A stretch of DNA of 39,942 nucleotides from Clostridia bacterium (GTDB lineage Bacteria > Bacillota > Clostridia > Oscillospirales > Acutalibacteraceae): positions 1 through 39,942 of the forward strand of contig JAFUQS010000073.1 in assembly GCA_017472225.1 (NCBI GenBank), given 5' to 3'. The notes under the pieces were generated by a model. The model saw only the letters and a list, made by a program, of their open reading frames with translations. It made no database searches and was not told where the DNA came from. Shown here one piece after another: positions 1-7,626 of this stretch; position 1 is the stretch's first letter, and every line of letters starts with the position of its first letter. The translations under genes and the position numbers were made by a program.

Positions 1-188
1 CAATGTTGATAAAGTTTGCCTTGCATAAGCAGTGTGCTGAAAAGTACCTTTTTATGCTTTTTAAGATAATCCTTATGTAACATACCCCATTTGCCCAACC
101 TGATGTTTACCTCTTCGGGTGGTAAGATAAGGTTAGGTATGTTATAATCTCCAACTTTTCTGTATATAATATTTGTATTGTTTTTCAT
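1..188 (-). CDS. TnpV-like transposon-encoded protein, N-terminal part (cut by window edge)
   Basis: The minus strand reads open from an ATG at 188 to the window edge, giving about 62 residues. The translation carries VGDYNIPNLILPPEE, then LGKWGMLHKDYLKKHK and LLMQGKLYQH. This order matches the start of the TnpV family, small proteins found in Firmicutes transposons and conjugative elements; the match is from memory, not from a search. TnpV has no well-established biochemical role. The ATG follows GAAAGGATG on the minus strand, a usable ribosome site, and the gene lies 8 bases downstream of the DUF6809-like gene, so the two probably share a transcript. The C-terminal half is outside the window. 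It marks the left edge of the window as mobile-element DNA. Confidence 0.7.
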   Translation of the reverse strand, partial: MKNNTNIIYRKVGDYNIPNLILPPEEVNIRLGKWGMLHKDYLKKHKKVLFSTLLMQGKLYQH

Positions 189-196
189 AATAGCAT

Positions 197-490
197 TCAT
201 CCTTTCGTATCCTTAACAAATGTATCGTATACAAATTTTGCACCAAGCCTGAAGCCTGATATAAAGCTGTCAGCATTACTAGTTGTTGAAAATTCGACAT
301 AAGCACTTACATAGTTTTGAAACAGTTCTTTATCTTCACCGGTAAGTCTTGCCGTAAGCTGTTCTTCTTTCTCGGCAAGGTTACTCAGTTTCTTTTTGAG
401 TTTAGATGTTAATTCTGAACTGACTTCCTGTGGCTCAAGGTTGCCATAGTAAAAATCTTCAATGATATTTGACATTATGTATTCCTCCAT
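197..490 (-). CDS. DUF6809-like small hypothetical protein
   Basis: This 97-residue protein has no signal peptide or membrane segment. It begins with a short acidic helix containing FYYGNLEPQE, continues with a predicted coiled-coil region rich in K and E (about residues 28-50), and ends with a segment containing FISGFRLGAKFVYD. The 'YYGN…P' start and 'F..GF.LGA' end resemble the DUF6809 family of small proteins common on Firmicutes mobile elements. No function is known for that family and I assign none. It is followed at 8 bases by a TnpV-like gene on the same strand, which supports a mobile-element origin. The start at 490 follows a GAGGAAT-type sequence only loosely, and a second ATG at residue 6 is an alternative start. 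Confidence 0.7.
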   Translation of the reverse strand: MEEYIMSNIIEDFYYGNLEPQEVSSELTSKLKKKLSNLAEKEEQLTARLTGEDKELFQNYVSAYVEFSTTSNADSFISGFRLGAKFVYDTFVKDTKG

Positions 491-570
491 ATCTGAGGAA
501 ATATATTAGCGTACGAAAGATAGAATATGTATTGCCGGAGAGCAACTTGTGTTATGAACATCCGTACCAT

Positions 571-616
571 ATTGAGTATTCATAAGGCATTTGAACTGTG
601 AATACTCAATTTTTAT
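571..616 (+). terminator. Hairpin followed by T-rich tract
   Basis: ATTGAGTATTCA at 571-582 pairs perfectly with TGAATACTCAAT at 599-610, and TTTTATTTTA follows. It looks like a forward Rho-independent terminator, although no forward gene lies upstream in the window. Confidence 0.5.
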
Positions 617-635
617 TTTACATCGAAGTATACAA

Positions 636-690
636 CCCACTATGACACTTTCAGATCATATCAGCAAAGTGTTATAGTGGGATTTTTTTA
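636..690 (+). terminator. Rho-independent terminator-like hairpin
   Basis: CCCACTATGACACTTT at 636-651 pairs with AAAGTGTTATAGTGGG at 666-681 with a single mismatch, followed by a run of T residues at 683-689. It is the second terminator-like structure in a row with no forward gene before it, so an untranslated RNA upstream is possible but not shown. Confidence 0.6.
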
Positions 691-735
691 TTTTAAGTAT
701 TGAAATATTGCAAACTGTTGTGATATACTAATTAT

Positions 736-901
736 GCCAAACAAACTTAATAAACAGAAACTAAGGGGATACTTTATCTTTTTACGGGGATAATTGTACC
801 TTTGTTTTGCCATAATGATTGTAGAATTTGTTAAAAACGCAAATTTCATTTAATCATTATGGCTTGGATCGTTATCCCCATTCTGTTTAAGTTTGTTTGG
901 C
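736..901. repeat. Nested inverted repeats, MITE-like or structured DNA
   Basis: An outer pair, 15 bases perfect, joins 736-750 (GCCAAACAAACTTAA) to 887-901. Further in, ACAGAA (754-759) pairs with TTCTGT (881-886) and GGGGAT (765-770, again at 786-791) pairs with ATCCCC (874-879). An inner perfect 12-base pair joins 809-820 (GCCATAATGATT) to 852-863. A third 11-base pair, 833-843 with 913-923, overlaps the loop and would compete with the nest. No target-site duplication is evident at the ends. It could be a small non-autonomous element, a folded ssDNA site or a structured RNA; the sequence does not decide. Confidence 0.6.
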
Positions 902-1054
902 GACAATCGGAGTTTGCGTTTTTTGGTGCGTTGACTTTGGTTGGCGCACTTTTTTATTTTGCGGAGAATAAAAGAGTCGTTAAATCGGGAAGGAGTTTAA
1001 ATTTTCCGCTAAATATTATTCTGTCATTAATCGTTAAGGAGGATATTACATATA

Positions 1055-1894
1055 ATGGAAAGAAGTATACATAGTATTAAAATTAAATTTAATAAAATAA
1101 TCAATATATTATGGGGCGTAATAGCAATATCTTTAATAGCTTTGATAATTATTACCGTGACAGACTTTTTAAAATACAAGGAAATTCAAGAGTTTGTCGT
1201 AAATTCAACACTTGCTGTTACAGATGAATTTAACGACGTACAAGAAGACTATGATAAGCTAGTTGAAAAAATGTATGATTATTATAACCTCTCGAAAATT
1301 TCAGGCTATTATGGTGGCTATTATTTAGACAATTCAGATGTAGTAGAAGCAAGGAAAGATGCGGATTGGGCTTTGGGAAATCTTATTGAAAGCAAATTTG
1401 AAATTGATTGTTTTAGAGGTTCTTATTATTTGGCAGACAATAGCTACATTGAATATACTGCGGGATCATATTACCCTCACTTAGGAATTTTGGCAATCAC
1501 ATTTGGAATTTTGCTTATTGCAAGCATGTTATATCTCATCGATAAAAAGAAATCAATAACAGTAACCGAAGAAAAGGTTGTTTGTGAAAATGGTAAAAAG
1601 GTTATTAAAGAGTTTTTTGTCAAAGACATTAAAACTGTTCAGCTAAATAAACTTCGTGGATTGAAAATTCAAGGAAATGGTATCAAATACAATATCAATA
1701 TGATAAAAAATGCTGATGAAATCAGAATGTTTCTTATGGAGTCTATGGAAAAAGAAAACAATTCAACTAAAATTGCACAAAATACTAAGATGAATAACAT
1801 TGAAGAACTCAAACACGTAAAAGAACTTCTTGACATCGGTGCAATCACCCAAGAAGAATTTGACCAAAAGAAAAAACAGTTACTTGGCTTATAA
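1055..1894 (+). CDS. Membrane protein with C-terminal SHOCT domain
   Basis: This 279-residue protein has a membrane segment at about residues 17-38, an extracytoplasmic region with Tyr-rich stretches (about 40-140), a second membrane segment at about 145-163, and a cytoplasmic part. The cytoplasmic part first shows a beta-rich stretch (about 170-230) that resembles bacterial PH-like domains and ends in a SHOCT domain (about 247-279: an EELKHVKELLDIGAITQEEF helix pair). SHOCT is a short oligomerisation helix hairpin common at C-termini of Gram-positive membrane proteins. The start is supported by TAAGGAGG at 1035-1042. No partner gene is adjacent; a terminator follows directly. No function can be assigned. 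Its neighbours are mobile-element fragments, so it may be cargo. Confidence 0.75.
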   Translation: MERSIHSIKIKFNKIINILWGVIAISLIALIIITVTDFLKYKEIQEFVVNSTLAVTDEFNDVQEDYDKLVEKMYDYYNLSKISGYYGGYYLDNSDVVEARKDADWALGNLIESKFEIDCFRGSYYLADNSYIEYTAGSYYPHLGILAITFGILLIASMLYLIDKKKSITVTEEKVVCENGKKVIKEFFVKDIKTVQLNKLRGLKIQGNGIKYNINMIKNADEIRMFLMESMEKENNSTKIAQNTKMNNIEELKHVKELLDIGAITQEEFDQKKKQLLGL

Positions 1895-1900
1895 TACATA

Positions 1901-1924
1901 AAGCGGGAGCAATTCCCGCTTTTG
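1901..1924 (+). terminator. Terminator after the SHOCT protein gene
   Basis: AGCGGGA at 1902-1908 pairs with TCCCGCT at 1914-1920 and is followed by TTTTGTT. It lies directly after the stop codon of the SHOCT gene. Confidence 0.75.
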
Positions 1925-1996
1925 TTATGTGTTCGCAAAACTACACCTTTATATGTTACCAAAAGCAGCTCATGAATTATAACAATAAAAATTTAA

Positions 1997-2022
1997 AGCA
2001 CTTACCGATTTCGATAAGTGCT
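1997..2022 (-). terminator. Terminator of pgsA
   Basis: AGCACTTA at 1997-2004 pairs with TAAGTGCT at 2015-2022. On the minus strand the hairpin is followed by TTTAAATTTTTA, and it lies just after the pgsA stop. T-rich sequence on the other side means it could also stop forward transcription. Confidence 0.7.
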
Positions 2023-2030
2023 CTTTTACT

Positions 2031-2567
2031 TTATTTTGTTCCGTTCATAAGAACTGCTTTGTTTTTAACAATGTAATCTATCATAGATATAATGGTAAGT
2101 GCAAGAGAAATATACATCACTACCCGGGAAAGAATAAGGAGCTGAGGAATGTTCATAAGCATGATGATTATCATTGCCATTTGCGAAATGGTTTTGCTTT
2201 TGCCCCACCATGTTGCCGCAATTGTAACACCATTATCTGCTGCAACAAGTCTGATACCGCTTATTGCGAATTCTCTTCCGATTATTATAATAACAATCCA
2301 TGCGGGAATCTCACCGAGTGAGGTCAGGCAGATGAGCGCTGAGCACACAAGAAGCTTGTCTGCAATCGGGTCCATAAATTTACCGAAGTCTGTTATCATG
2401 TTGTATTTTCTTGCAATTGTACCGTCAAGCTTATCTGTTGCCGTTGCAAGGCAAAAAATTCCGAAGGCAATCCAACGGTTGTAGGGCGTGAAGCTTGTAA
2501 GCATGAAAACAACAAAAAAGGGGACTAATATCACTCTGAAAACAGTGAGCTTATTTGCAATATTCAT
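2031..2567 (-). CDS. pgsA: CDP-diacylglycerol--glycerol-3-phosphate 3-phosphatidyltransferase
   Basis: PgsA transfers the phosphatidyl group from CDP-diacylglycerol to glycerol 3-phosphate, the committed step to phosphatidylglycerol and cardiolipin, in the cytoplasmic membrane. The full CDP-alcohol phosphotransferase signature is present: D45, D48, G49, A52, R53, G62, D66 and D70. Four to five membrane helices follow the usual pattern (about 5-27, 33-50, 72-95, 125-145, 148-168). The length of 178 residues is normal for the family. The start has GAGGT 7 bases upstream. It stands alone on the minus strand between a terminator and the GH31 gene. The signature alone does not fully separate PgsA from other CDP-alcohol phosphotransferases, but size and start sequence fit PgsA best. 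Confidence 0.93.
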   Translation of the reverse strand: MNIANKLTVFRVILVPFFVVFMLTSFTPYNRWIAFGIFCLATATDKLDGTIARKYNMITDFGKFMDPIADKLLVCSALICLTSLGEIPAWIVIIIIGREFAISGIRLVAADNGVTIAATWWGKSKTISQMAMIIIMLMNIPQLLILSRVVMYISLALTIISMIDYIVKNKAVLMNGTK

Positions 2568-2673
2568 TTAATTTACCTCATTATGATTATTTGTGGCTCA
2601 TTATACCATAACTTTAAATCGTTGTCTATCGTTCAGATGAATTTTAACCGATATTTGACAATTTTATAACAAT

Positions 2674-2700
2674 ACCGGACCTTGTTCATCAAGATCCGGT
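2674..2700 (-). terminator. Terminator of the GH31 gene
   Basis: ACCGGACCTTG at 2674-2684 pairs with CAAGATCCGGT at 2690-2700 with one mismatch. It lies 8 bases beyond the GH31 stop codon; the T tract on the minus side is weak. Confidence 0.65.
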
Positions 2701-2708
2701 GATTATAT

Positions 2709-5123
2709 TTAAAGCATTTTTTGTACTTCCTCAATCGGCCCCCTGAGACATTCATCACAAGAAGGAATTTTTCCGTTAATATCTTTAAGGAAGGGAGTGA
2801 ATTTTGCCATTTTATAATGTACTCCGAGCTGGTATTTTGTGATAAGCTCAATAATTTTTTCTTTTTTGTCGCTGTTTTGCCTTGCGGTTATATTATTAAG
2901 CTCAATCTGTACTTTTGATTTCGGTGTAATGCCGTTGACTGTGAAAATTACTTTTCCGTCACACCTCAAAGCTTCAAAGGCTGCTTCTTTTCCGTTTACC
3001 AGAATCGTAGCTTCAGCATCAGTTATATCTTCAAATATAAATGTATATCTTCGTCTTTTTGGCAATGTGCTGCAATTTCCTTCGGCAGGGGAGACAGTGA
3101 AGGTTACATTGTTGTTGCTTTCCGCAATCTCGTAAGTTGTAATTGCACAATTGCCGTCCTTGTAGGCATTGGTTTCACCGTCATCCTCATAAAGGCGGAA
3201 GCTGTTATTACCCCGGAAAATACGGATATTCATTTCCTTCGGATTGGAAGAATCGTTGCTTCTGTCGTTGGCACTCAGGGGTATTATTGCACCTTCCTTT
3301 GCAAGAACGGGAATACTTTCAATTCCTCTGTACATTTTAATTCTTTGGCCGCCATTGTAGATAGCACCGGTGTATATATCTGTCCATCTGCCTTCAGGAA
3401 GCCACACATCAACGCAGGCGAGGTTGGTTTTCTTATTAAGCTGCGTAGTAATGGGAGCAACAATAAGCTCTGAACCGAAGAAAAACTGATTCTTTACTTC
3501 ATATGCATCTTTTTCTTCCGGGTATTCATAGTACATCGGTTCGCACAGTGCAATACCTTCCTTATGTGTGCGATAGTTCATTGAATAAAGATAAGGAATA
3601 TATGTATGTCTCTCTCGAAGGGTCTTCACAGCAAGTGTTTCAGCCGTAAATTCATGTTTCCAGGGCTCTTTTCCCATAAATTCGTTGCTTGTTGAGTGCA
3701 GCCTCATAATCGGACTGTAAAGACCGTACTGTACCCATCTGATATACAGCTCATCATCCTTGGAGCCCATATGGTGTCCGCCTATATCGTGGCTCCACCA
3801 TGTATAACCGATGTTAGCGGCTGTATTAGTGAAGTAGGGCTGGAAATCAAGGCATTCCCAACATATTTTCGTGTCACCCGAAAAGCCGAGCGGATATCTG
3901 TGAGAACCGACTTCAGCATAGCGGGAAAGAATAAGCGGTCTTTTTGCGTTTGTATCAGAATCAACAAGGGTATGATAATGATTAAGTGCCCAAAGGGGAT
4001 CAAGATTTTTAATTTTTGTGTTTTTACCCTGCTGCCAGTCTATCCACCAGAAGTCAACACCGTCTTTTTCATAAGGCTTATGGAGAACGTTAAAGTATGC
4101 ATCAATAAACTGAGGGTCGGTTATATCAAAATTAACACGCTTTTTTGACTCGGGATCAATGCCCATTTTTTCAGCCATTTCTTCATACATATCGTCAAAA
4201 AATCGAACTCCCTGTGCAGGATGCAGATTAAGAGTGATTTTGAAGTTCTTTTCATGCAACCATTTCAAAAAGCCTTTATAGTCAGGAAAAAGCTCTGTGT
4301 TCCAGCTGTAACCGGTCCAACCGTCGCCCTGAAGGATAAAATCTGTTCTGCCGGGAATAACAGAAAGCTTGCTTCCGCTTTTGCCGAAGCGTTTTTTAAC
4401 ATCAACCCAATGCCAATCCATATCGATGGTGGCAACGGTAATGGGAATTTCCTTTTGGAGAAATTTATTCATAAGGTCAATATATTCCTGCTGTGTGTAT
4501 GCCTTATATCTGCTCCACCAATTTCCGAGGCAGAATCTCGGAACAAGGGGTACCTCACCTGTAAGCTTGAAGAAATCCTTAAGACAAGCTCTGTAATCGT
4601 GATTATAGCAGAAATAGTATTCATCCTTTGTTGTTTTGCGTCTTTCTCCAATGGTACCGTCTTCATTAAGAATAAGTGATTTTGTGTCATCGATAACAGC
4701 TACACCTTCAGTTGACATTATGCCGTCGCCGAGAGGAATTTCGCCTGTTGTCATATCAAGTGTGCGATAAGTACCTTTAAGGTTGCCTTTGTTGTATTCA
4801 GTCAGATTTTTACCGCCTTTAAGGGAAATGCCAATCATTTTTTTGTTGACAGTATCATACCTGAATATAGTCTTTGTTGTCATTATGATAACGATTCCGT
4901 TATCCTCAACAACACGAATCTGAGGTGTGCAGAAATTCCGGTTGATAATGCTCTGAGTCGGCTCATCGGTAAAAATACCTTCAGGGTCAACCTCAACCCT
5001 GAGAAGCCTTTCGGTCAGAAGAGATAACCTGACATTATTTCTTATGATTATATATTTGTCGTCAGTTTTACTTTCGGATTTCCAACCAAATGTGTTTACA
5101 AAATATTCTGAAGGTTGTTTCAT
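2709..5123 (-). CDS. Glycoside hydrolase family 31 (alpha-glucosidase/alpha-xylosidase type)
   Basis: GH31 enzymes are retaining exo-acting alpha-glycosidases. The nucleophile motif WWIDWQQG places the catalytic Asp at about residue 362, and FSGDTKICW places the acid/base Asp at about 417. The N-terminal beta-sandwich (1-190), the (beta/alpha)8 barrel (about 195-545) and two C-terminal beta domains are all recognisable. There is no signal peptide, so the enzyme is cytoplasmic and acts on imported oligosaccharides. I chose the second ATG at 5123: it has AAAGGTG 11 bases upstream, while the ATG at 5144 has no ribosome site and lies only about 8 bases from the predicted transcript start. The last 60 residues extend past the usual end and contain a CDEC pair. 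It is divergent from a GPH sugar symporter, which suggests a shared substrate; whether that is an alpha-glucoside or alpha-xyloside cannot be read here. Confidence 0.92.
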   Translation of the reverse strand: MKQPSEYFVNTFGWKSESKTDDKYIIIRNNVRLSLLTERLLRVEVDPEGIFTDEPTQSIINRNFCTPQIRVVEDNGIVIIMTTKTIFRYDTVNKKMIGISLKGGKNLTEYNKGNLKGTYRTLDMTTGEIPLGDGIMSTEGVAVIDDTKSLILNEDGTIGERRKTTKDEYYFCYNHDYRACLKDFFKLTGEVPLVPRFCLGNWWSRYKAYTQQEYIDLMNKFLQKEIPITVATIDMDWHWVDVKKRFGKSGSKLSVIPGRTDFILQGDGWTGYSWNTELFPDYKGFLKWLHEKNFKITLNLHPAQGVRFFDDMYEEMAEKMGIDPESKKRVNFDITDPQFIDAYFNVLHKPYEKDGVDFWWIDWQQGKNTKIKNLDPLWALNHYHTLVDSDTNAKRPLILSRYAEVGSHRYPLGFSGDTKICWECLDFQPYFTNTAANIGYTWWSHDIGGHHMGSKDDELYIRWVQYGLYSPIMRLHSTSNEFMGKEPWKHEFTAETLAVKTLRERHTYIPYLYSMNYRTHKEGIALCEPMYYEYPEEKDAYEVKNQFFFGSELIVAPITTQLNKKTNLACVDVWLPEGRWTDIYTGAIYNGGQRIKMYRGIESIPVLAKEGAIIPLSANDRSNDSSNPKEMNIRIFRGNNSFRLYEDDGETNAYKDGNCAITTYEIAESNNNVTFTVSPAEGNCSTLPKRRRYTFIFEDITDAEATILVNGKEAAFEALRCDGKVIFTVNGITPKSKVQIELNNITARQNSDKKEKIIELITKYQLGVHYKMAKFTPFLKDINGKIPSCDECLRGPIEEVQKML

Positions 5124-5158
5124 TTTAGCTACCGCACCTTTCATATTTATTTATTGCT

Positions 5159-5187
5159 ATGATATATTATTTGTTTTTCAAATGCAA
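5159..5187 (-). promoter_or_regulatory. Sigma-A-type promoter of the GH31 gene
   Basis: On the minus strand TTGCAT (5187-5182) and TATCAT (5164-5159) are separated by 17 bases. Transcription would start near 5152. It is divergent from the GPH promoter, about 95 bases away. Confidence 0.5.
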
Positions 5188-5280
5188 CTTTAAATATAAC
5201 TTTTGGCGAAAAAGCACAAAATGGGTTCTGAATTTTCTACATATAAAAAATCAAATAAAATTAAAATTGATAGAAAAATA

Positions 5281-5309
5281 TTGAAAATTGTGTTAATATA
5301 TACTATACA
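5281..5309 (+). promoter_or_regulatory. Sigma-A-type promoter of the GPH symporter operon
   Basis: TTGAAA at 5281-5286 and TATACA at 5304-5309 are spaced by 17 bases. The ribosome site GCGGAGG at 5323-5329 follows, giving a short untranslated leader. Confidence 0.55.
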
Positions 5310-5335
5310 AATTTTACATAAAGCGGAGGTCCGAA

Positions 5336-6823
5336 ATGGAAGAAAAAAAGTATGTTCCTAAAAAGGAAGTCACATCCTATGCCATCGCTGCATTGGGACA
5401 AGGTCTTGTTTACAGCTGTATGTCCAGCTATGTAACAGACTACTATATGAATGTTCTTACTCTTAATGCAATGTTTGTTATCCTGCTTATGCTGCTTGCA
5501 AGAGTTTGGGACGCAATCAATGACCCTATGATGGGTATGATTATGGACAGACACACAACAAAGAGGGGAAGGATGAAGCCCTATCCTGTGTGGACAGCTA
5601 TTCCCATTGCTGTTCTTACAATCCTTATGTTCGTTAATCCCGGTTTTGACACTGAAAACAAATCAATCTGGCTTTATGTTTTTGTTGCTGTTGTTTATGT
5701 AGCATGGGGTATGACTTATACAGTAAGTGACGTGCCTTTCTGGAGTTTGCCTAATGTTATGACTCCGAATGCAAAGGAAAGAGGTAACATTATTTCCTAT
5801 GGTAAAACCGTCGGCGGCATCGGTTCTGCTGTTACTGTTGCTTTGCCTATCATTGTAGGATTCTTCCTTGCTGACATGGATGTTGAAAAGGCAAACATTC
5901 TGAAATATGCTATCATGGCAATTTCAATGTCGGTAATCGGTATGCCTTTGTTCTGCCTTGCTTCTTTCAAAACAAAGGAAAGAATTCAGCTTCCCAATGC
6001 TGCAAAAAGAGCTCCCGGTGAGCCTTCGGCCCTTAAGAGAATTTTCACCTGCAAGCCGCTTATGCTTGTTGTTCTTTCAGGTATTCTTTCATTTGGTCGT
6101 TATATGCTTCAGGCTGCAGCTCCTCATGTTGCACGTTATTCAGGCTTCTATATCGGCTCCAAGCCCGAAACAGTTGCTGAATATAACTCAAACATTTCAA
6201 CAGTAGCACTTGTTATTCAGGTTTGTGCGGCTGTCGGTATGTTCGGTGCAATGCTTTTCCTTCCTAAGCTTTATAAGAGATTCGAATATAAGCACATTAT
6301 GATTGTTTCATGCATTGGCGGTTTTGTTGCAAGCTGCTTCACACTTCTTATCGGTTGGACAACAAAGAACCTTCTTATCTGTATTCCCTTTATGCTTATT
6401 TCAAGCATTCCTCTCGGCGTTATCAACAATGTATCCTTTGCAATGGTTTGTGATTGCCTTGACTTTATGGAATGGGAAACAGGCTTCAGAAACACAGGTC
6501 TTGGCTCTGCTTGTCAATCATTTGTAAACAAAATCGGTAATGCTTTTGCAACTGTTATGATTATTGTCATGTATATGGTTGTTAACATTGATGTAAGTCA
6601 GCTTAATGTCGGTTCGGGACAGCAGGTTGTTGATGCAATTAACAGTCTTTCATCAACACAGAATTTTGCAATGTTCTCTCTTGTAACTATCGTTCCCGGC
6701 ATCAGCCTTCTTCTTTGCGCAATTCCTCTGTTCTTCTATAATCTCACAGGTAAGAAAAAGCAGCAGGTATTCGATGAGCTCGCAGTTCTCAGAAAAGAAA
6801 GAGGCATTGAAATTGCAGAATAA
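5336..6823 (+). CDS. GPH-family sugar:cation symporter (MelB-like MFS)
   Basis: The glycoside-pentoside-hexuronide (GPH) family imports oligosaccharides or glycosides with Na+ or H+. This 495-residue protein has about twelve membrane helices. The family's first cytoplasmic loop motif is clear (RVWDAINDPMMGMIMD followed by RGRMKPYPVW), as is the helix-4/5 pattern WGMTYTVSDVPFWSLP and the central KERGNIISYGK segment. A start with GCGGAGG 6 bases upstream is good. It is divergently transcribed from a cytoplasmic GH31 glycosidase, so uptake and hydrolysis of the same alpha-linked sugar is the likely job. A 24-base gap separates it from the next gene, so they are probably co-transcribed. A second GPH transporter sits at 16354. 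The exact substrate and coupling ion are unknown. Confidence 0.9.
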   Translation: MEEKKYVPKKEVTSYAIAALGQGLVYSCMSSYVTDYYMNVLTLNAMFVILLMLLARVWDAINDPMMGMIMDRHTTKRGRMKPYPVWTAIPIAVLTILMFVNPGFDTENKSIWLYVFVAVVYVAWGMTYTVSDVPFWSLPNVMTPNAKERGNIISYGKTVGGIGSAVTVALPIIVGFFLADMDVEKANILKYAIMAISMSVIGMPLFCLASFKTKERIQLPNAAKRAPGEPSALKRIFTCKPLMLVVLSGILSFGRYMLQAAAPHVARYSGFYIGSKPETVAEYNSNISTVALVIQVCAAVGMFGAMLFLPKLYKRFEYKHIMIVSCIGGFVASCFTLLIGWTTKNLLICIPFMLISSIPLGVINNVSFAMVCDCLDFMEWETGFRNTGLGSACQSFVNKIGNAFATVMIIVMYMVVNIDVSQLNVGSGQQVVDAINSLSSTQNFAMFSLVTIVPGISLLLCAIPLFFYNLTGKKKQQVFDELAVLRKERGIEIAE

Positions 6824-6847
6824 GTTTTAACTTTGGAGGGGTAAAAA

Positions 6848-7564
6848 ATGACTACATATTTATCAATGATTATCGGCGCATGCTTTCTTGTTGTATTTAT
6901 GATAATGTGTAACAAGAAAAGATGTGTATTGGGCGTTTATATCAAAAATCTTACAAGCATCTTCTTCCTTTTAACCGCAGTTACAGGTGCTTTCAACAAC
7001 ACTGATTGTCCCGATGTGTGGAAGTACGCATTACCTATTGTAATGGGTGGTGTGTTCGGTCTTATGGGAGATATTTATCTTGACCAGAAATGGCTTTATC
7101 CCCAGCACAATGATCAATATCTCAATATGGGATTTATTTCCTTCGGAATCGGCCACTTCTTCTATATGGGAGCCATGTTTGTTCATGCACAGTTCAGCAT
7201 TAAGGATATGCTTGTTCCTGTTATTATCGGTGTGATTGTTACTGCTGTTAATCTTGCTCTTGAAAAACCGACTAAGCAAAAGTACGGCAAGTTCTTTGCA
7301 ATTGTAACTGTTTACTGTCTGATTCTCGGAACAATGCTCGGAACTGCATTCTGGGCATATATCAAAACAAAACAGGTGTCATATCTTGTTTATACGATCG
7401 GTGCAGCATCATTCCTTCTTTCCGATGTTATCCTTTCACCGATGTATTTTGCAATCGATCAGGATAAGAATACACCGCTTAATTTTGTTCTCAATCACGC
7501 CACTTATTATATCGGTCAGTACATGATCGCATTAACACCGTTCCTTCTTGTGGCAAATTCATAA
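6848..7564 (+). CDS. YhhN/lysoplasmalogenase-family membrane protein
   Basis: This 238-residue integral membrane protein has about eight helices. It shows family landmarks of the YhhN/TMEM86 group: a GDIYLD loop after helix 3, FGIGHFFYMGAMF in the next helix, ASFLLSDVIL, and a terminal YYIGQYMIALTPF. Some members of that family hydrolyse the vinyl-ether bond of lysoplasmalogens. Anaerobic clostridia do make plasmalogens, so that role is possible, but catalytic activity has been shown for few bacterial members. A ribosome site (TTGGAGGGG) precedes the ATG. It is the second gene of the GPH operon and is closed by a strong terminator. A link between sugar uptake and lysolipid turnover is not obvious, so the pairing may be only positional. 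Confidence 0.75.
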   Translation: MTTYLSMIIGACFLVVFMIMCNKKRCVLGVYIKNLTSIFFLLTAVTGAFNNTDCPDVWKYALPIVMGGVFGLMGDIYLDQKWLYPQHNDQYLNMGFISFGIGHFFYMGAMFVHAQFSIKDMLVPVIIGVIVTAVNLALEKPTKQKYGKFFAIVTVYCLILGTMLGTAFWAYIKTKQVSYLVYTIGAASFLLSDVILSPMYFAIDQDKNTPLNFVLNHATYYIGQYMIALTPFLLVANS

Positions 7565-7586
7565 GATAAGTTAAACCAAGAGTAAA

Positions 7587-7624
7587 GCGACCTGACAAAC
7601 ATCTGTCAGGTCGCAGCTTTTTTT
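7587..7624 (+). terminator. Strong terminator between convergent genes
   Basis: GCGACCTGACA at 7587-7597 pairs perfectly with TGTCAGGTCGC at 7604-7614, followed by a T tract at 7618-7624. It ends the GPH operon and may also serve the convergent comM gene. Confidence 0.9.
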
Positions 7625-7626
7625 GT

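Larger units (their letters stand above)
491..1054. other. Gene-free accessory stretch with hairpins
   Basis: No convincing gene is present. The stretch holds two forward-strand terminator-like hairpins (571-616 and 636-690) and a nested inverted-repeat block (736-901), listed separately. An open frame at 859-1074 starts inside one arm of that block, has no ribosome site and overlaps the next gene, so I do not call it. Confidence 0.6.

Noticed and set aside
859-1074. Open frame of 71 codons before the SHOCT gene
   Set aside because: It begins inside an arm of the nested inverted repeat, has no ribosome site, overlaps the next gene by 20 bases and resembles no family.
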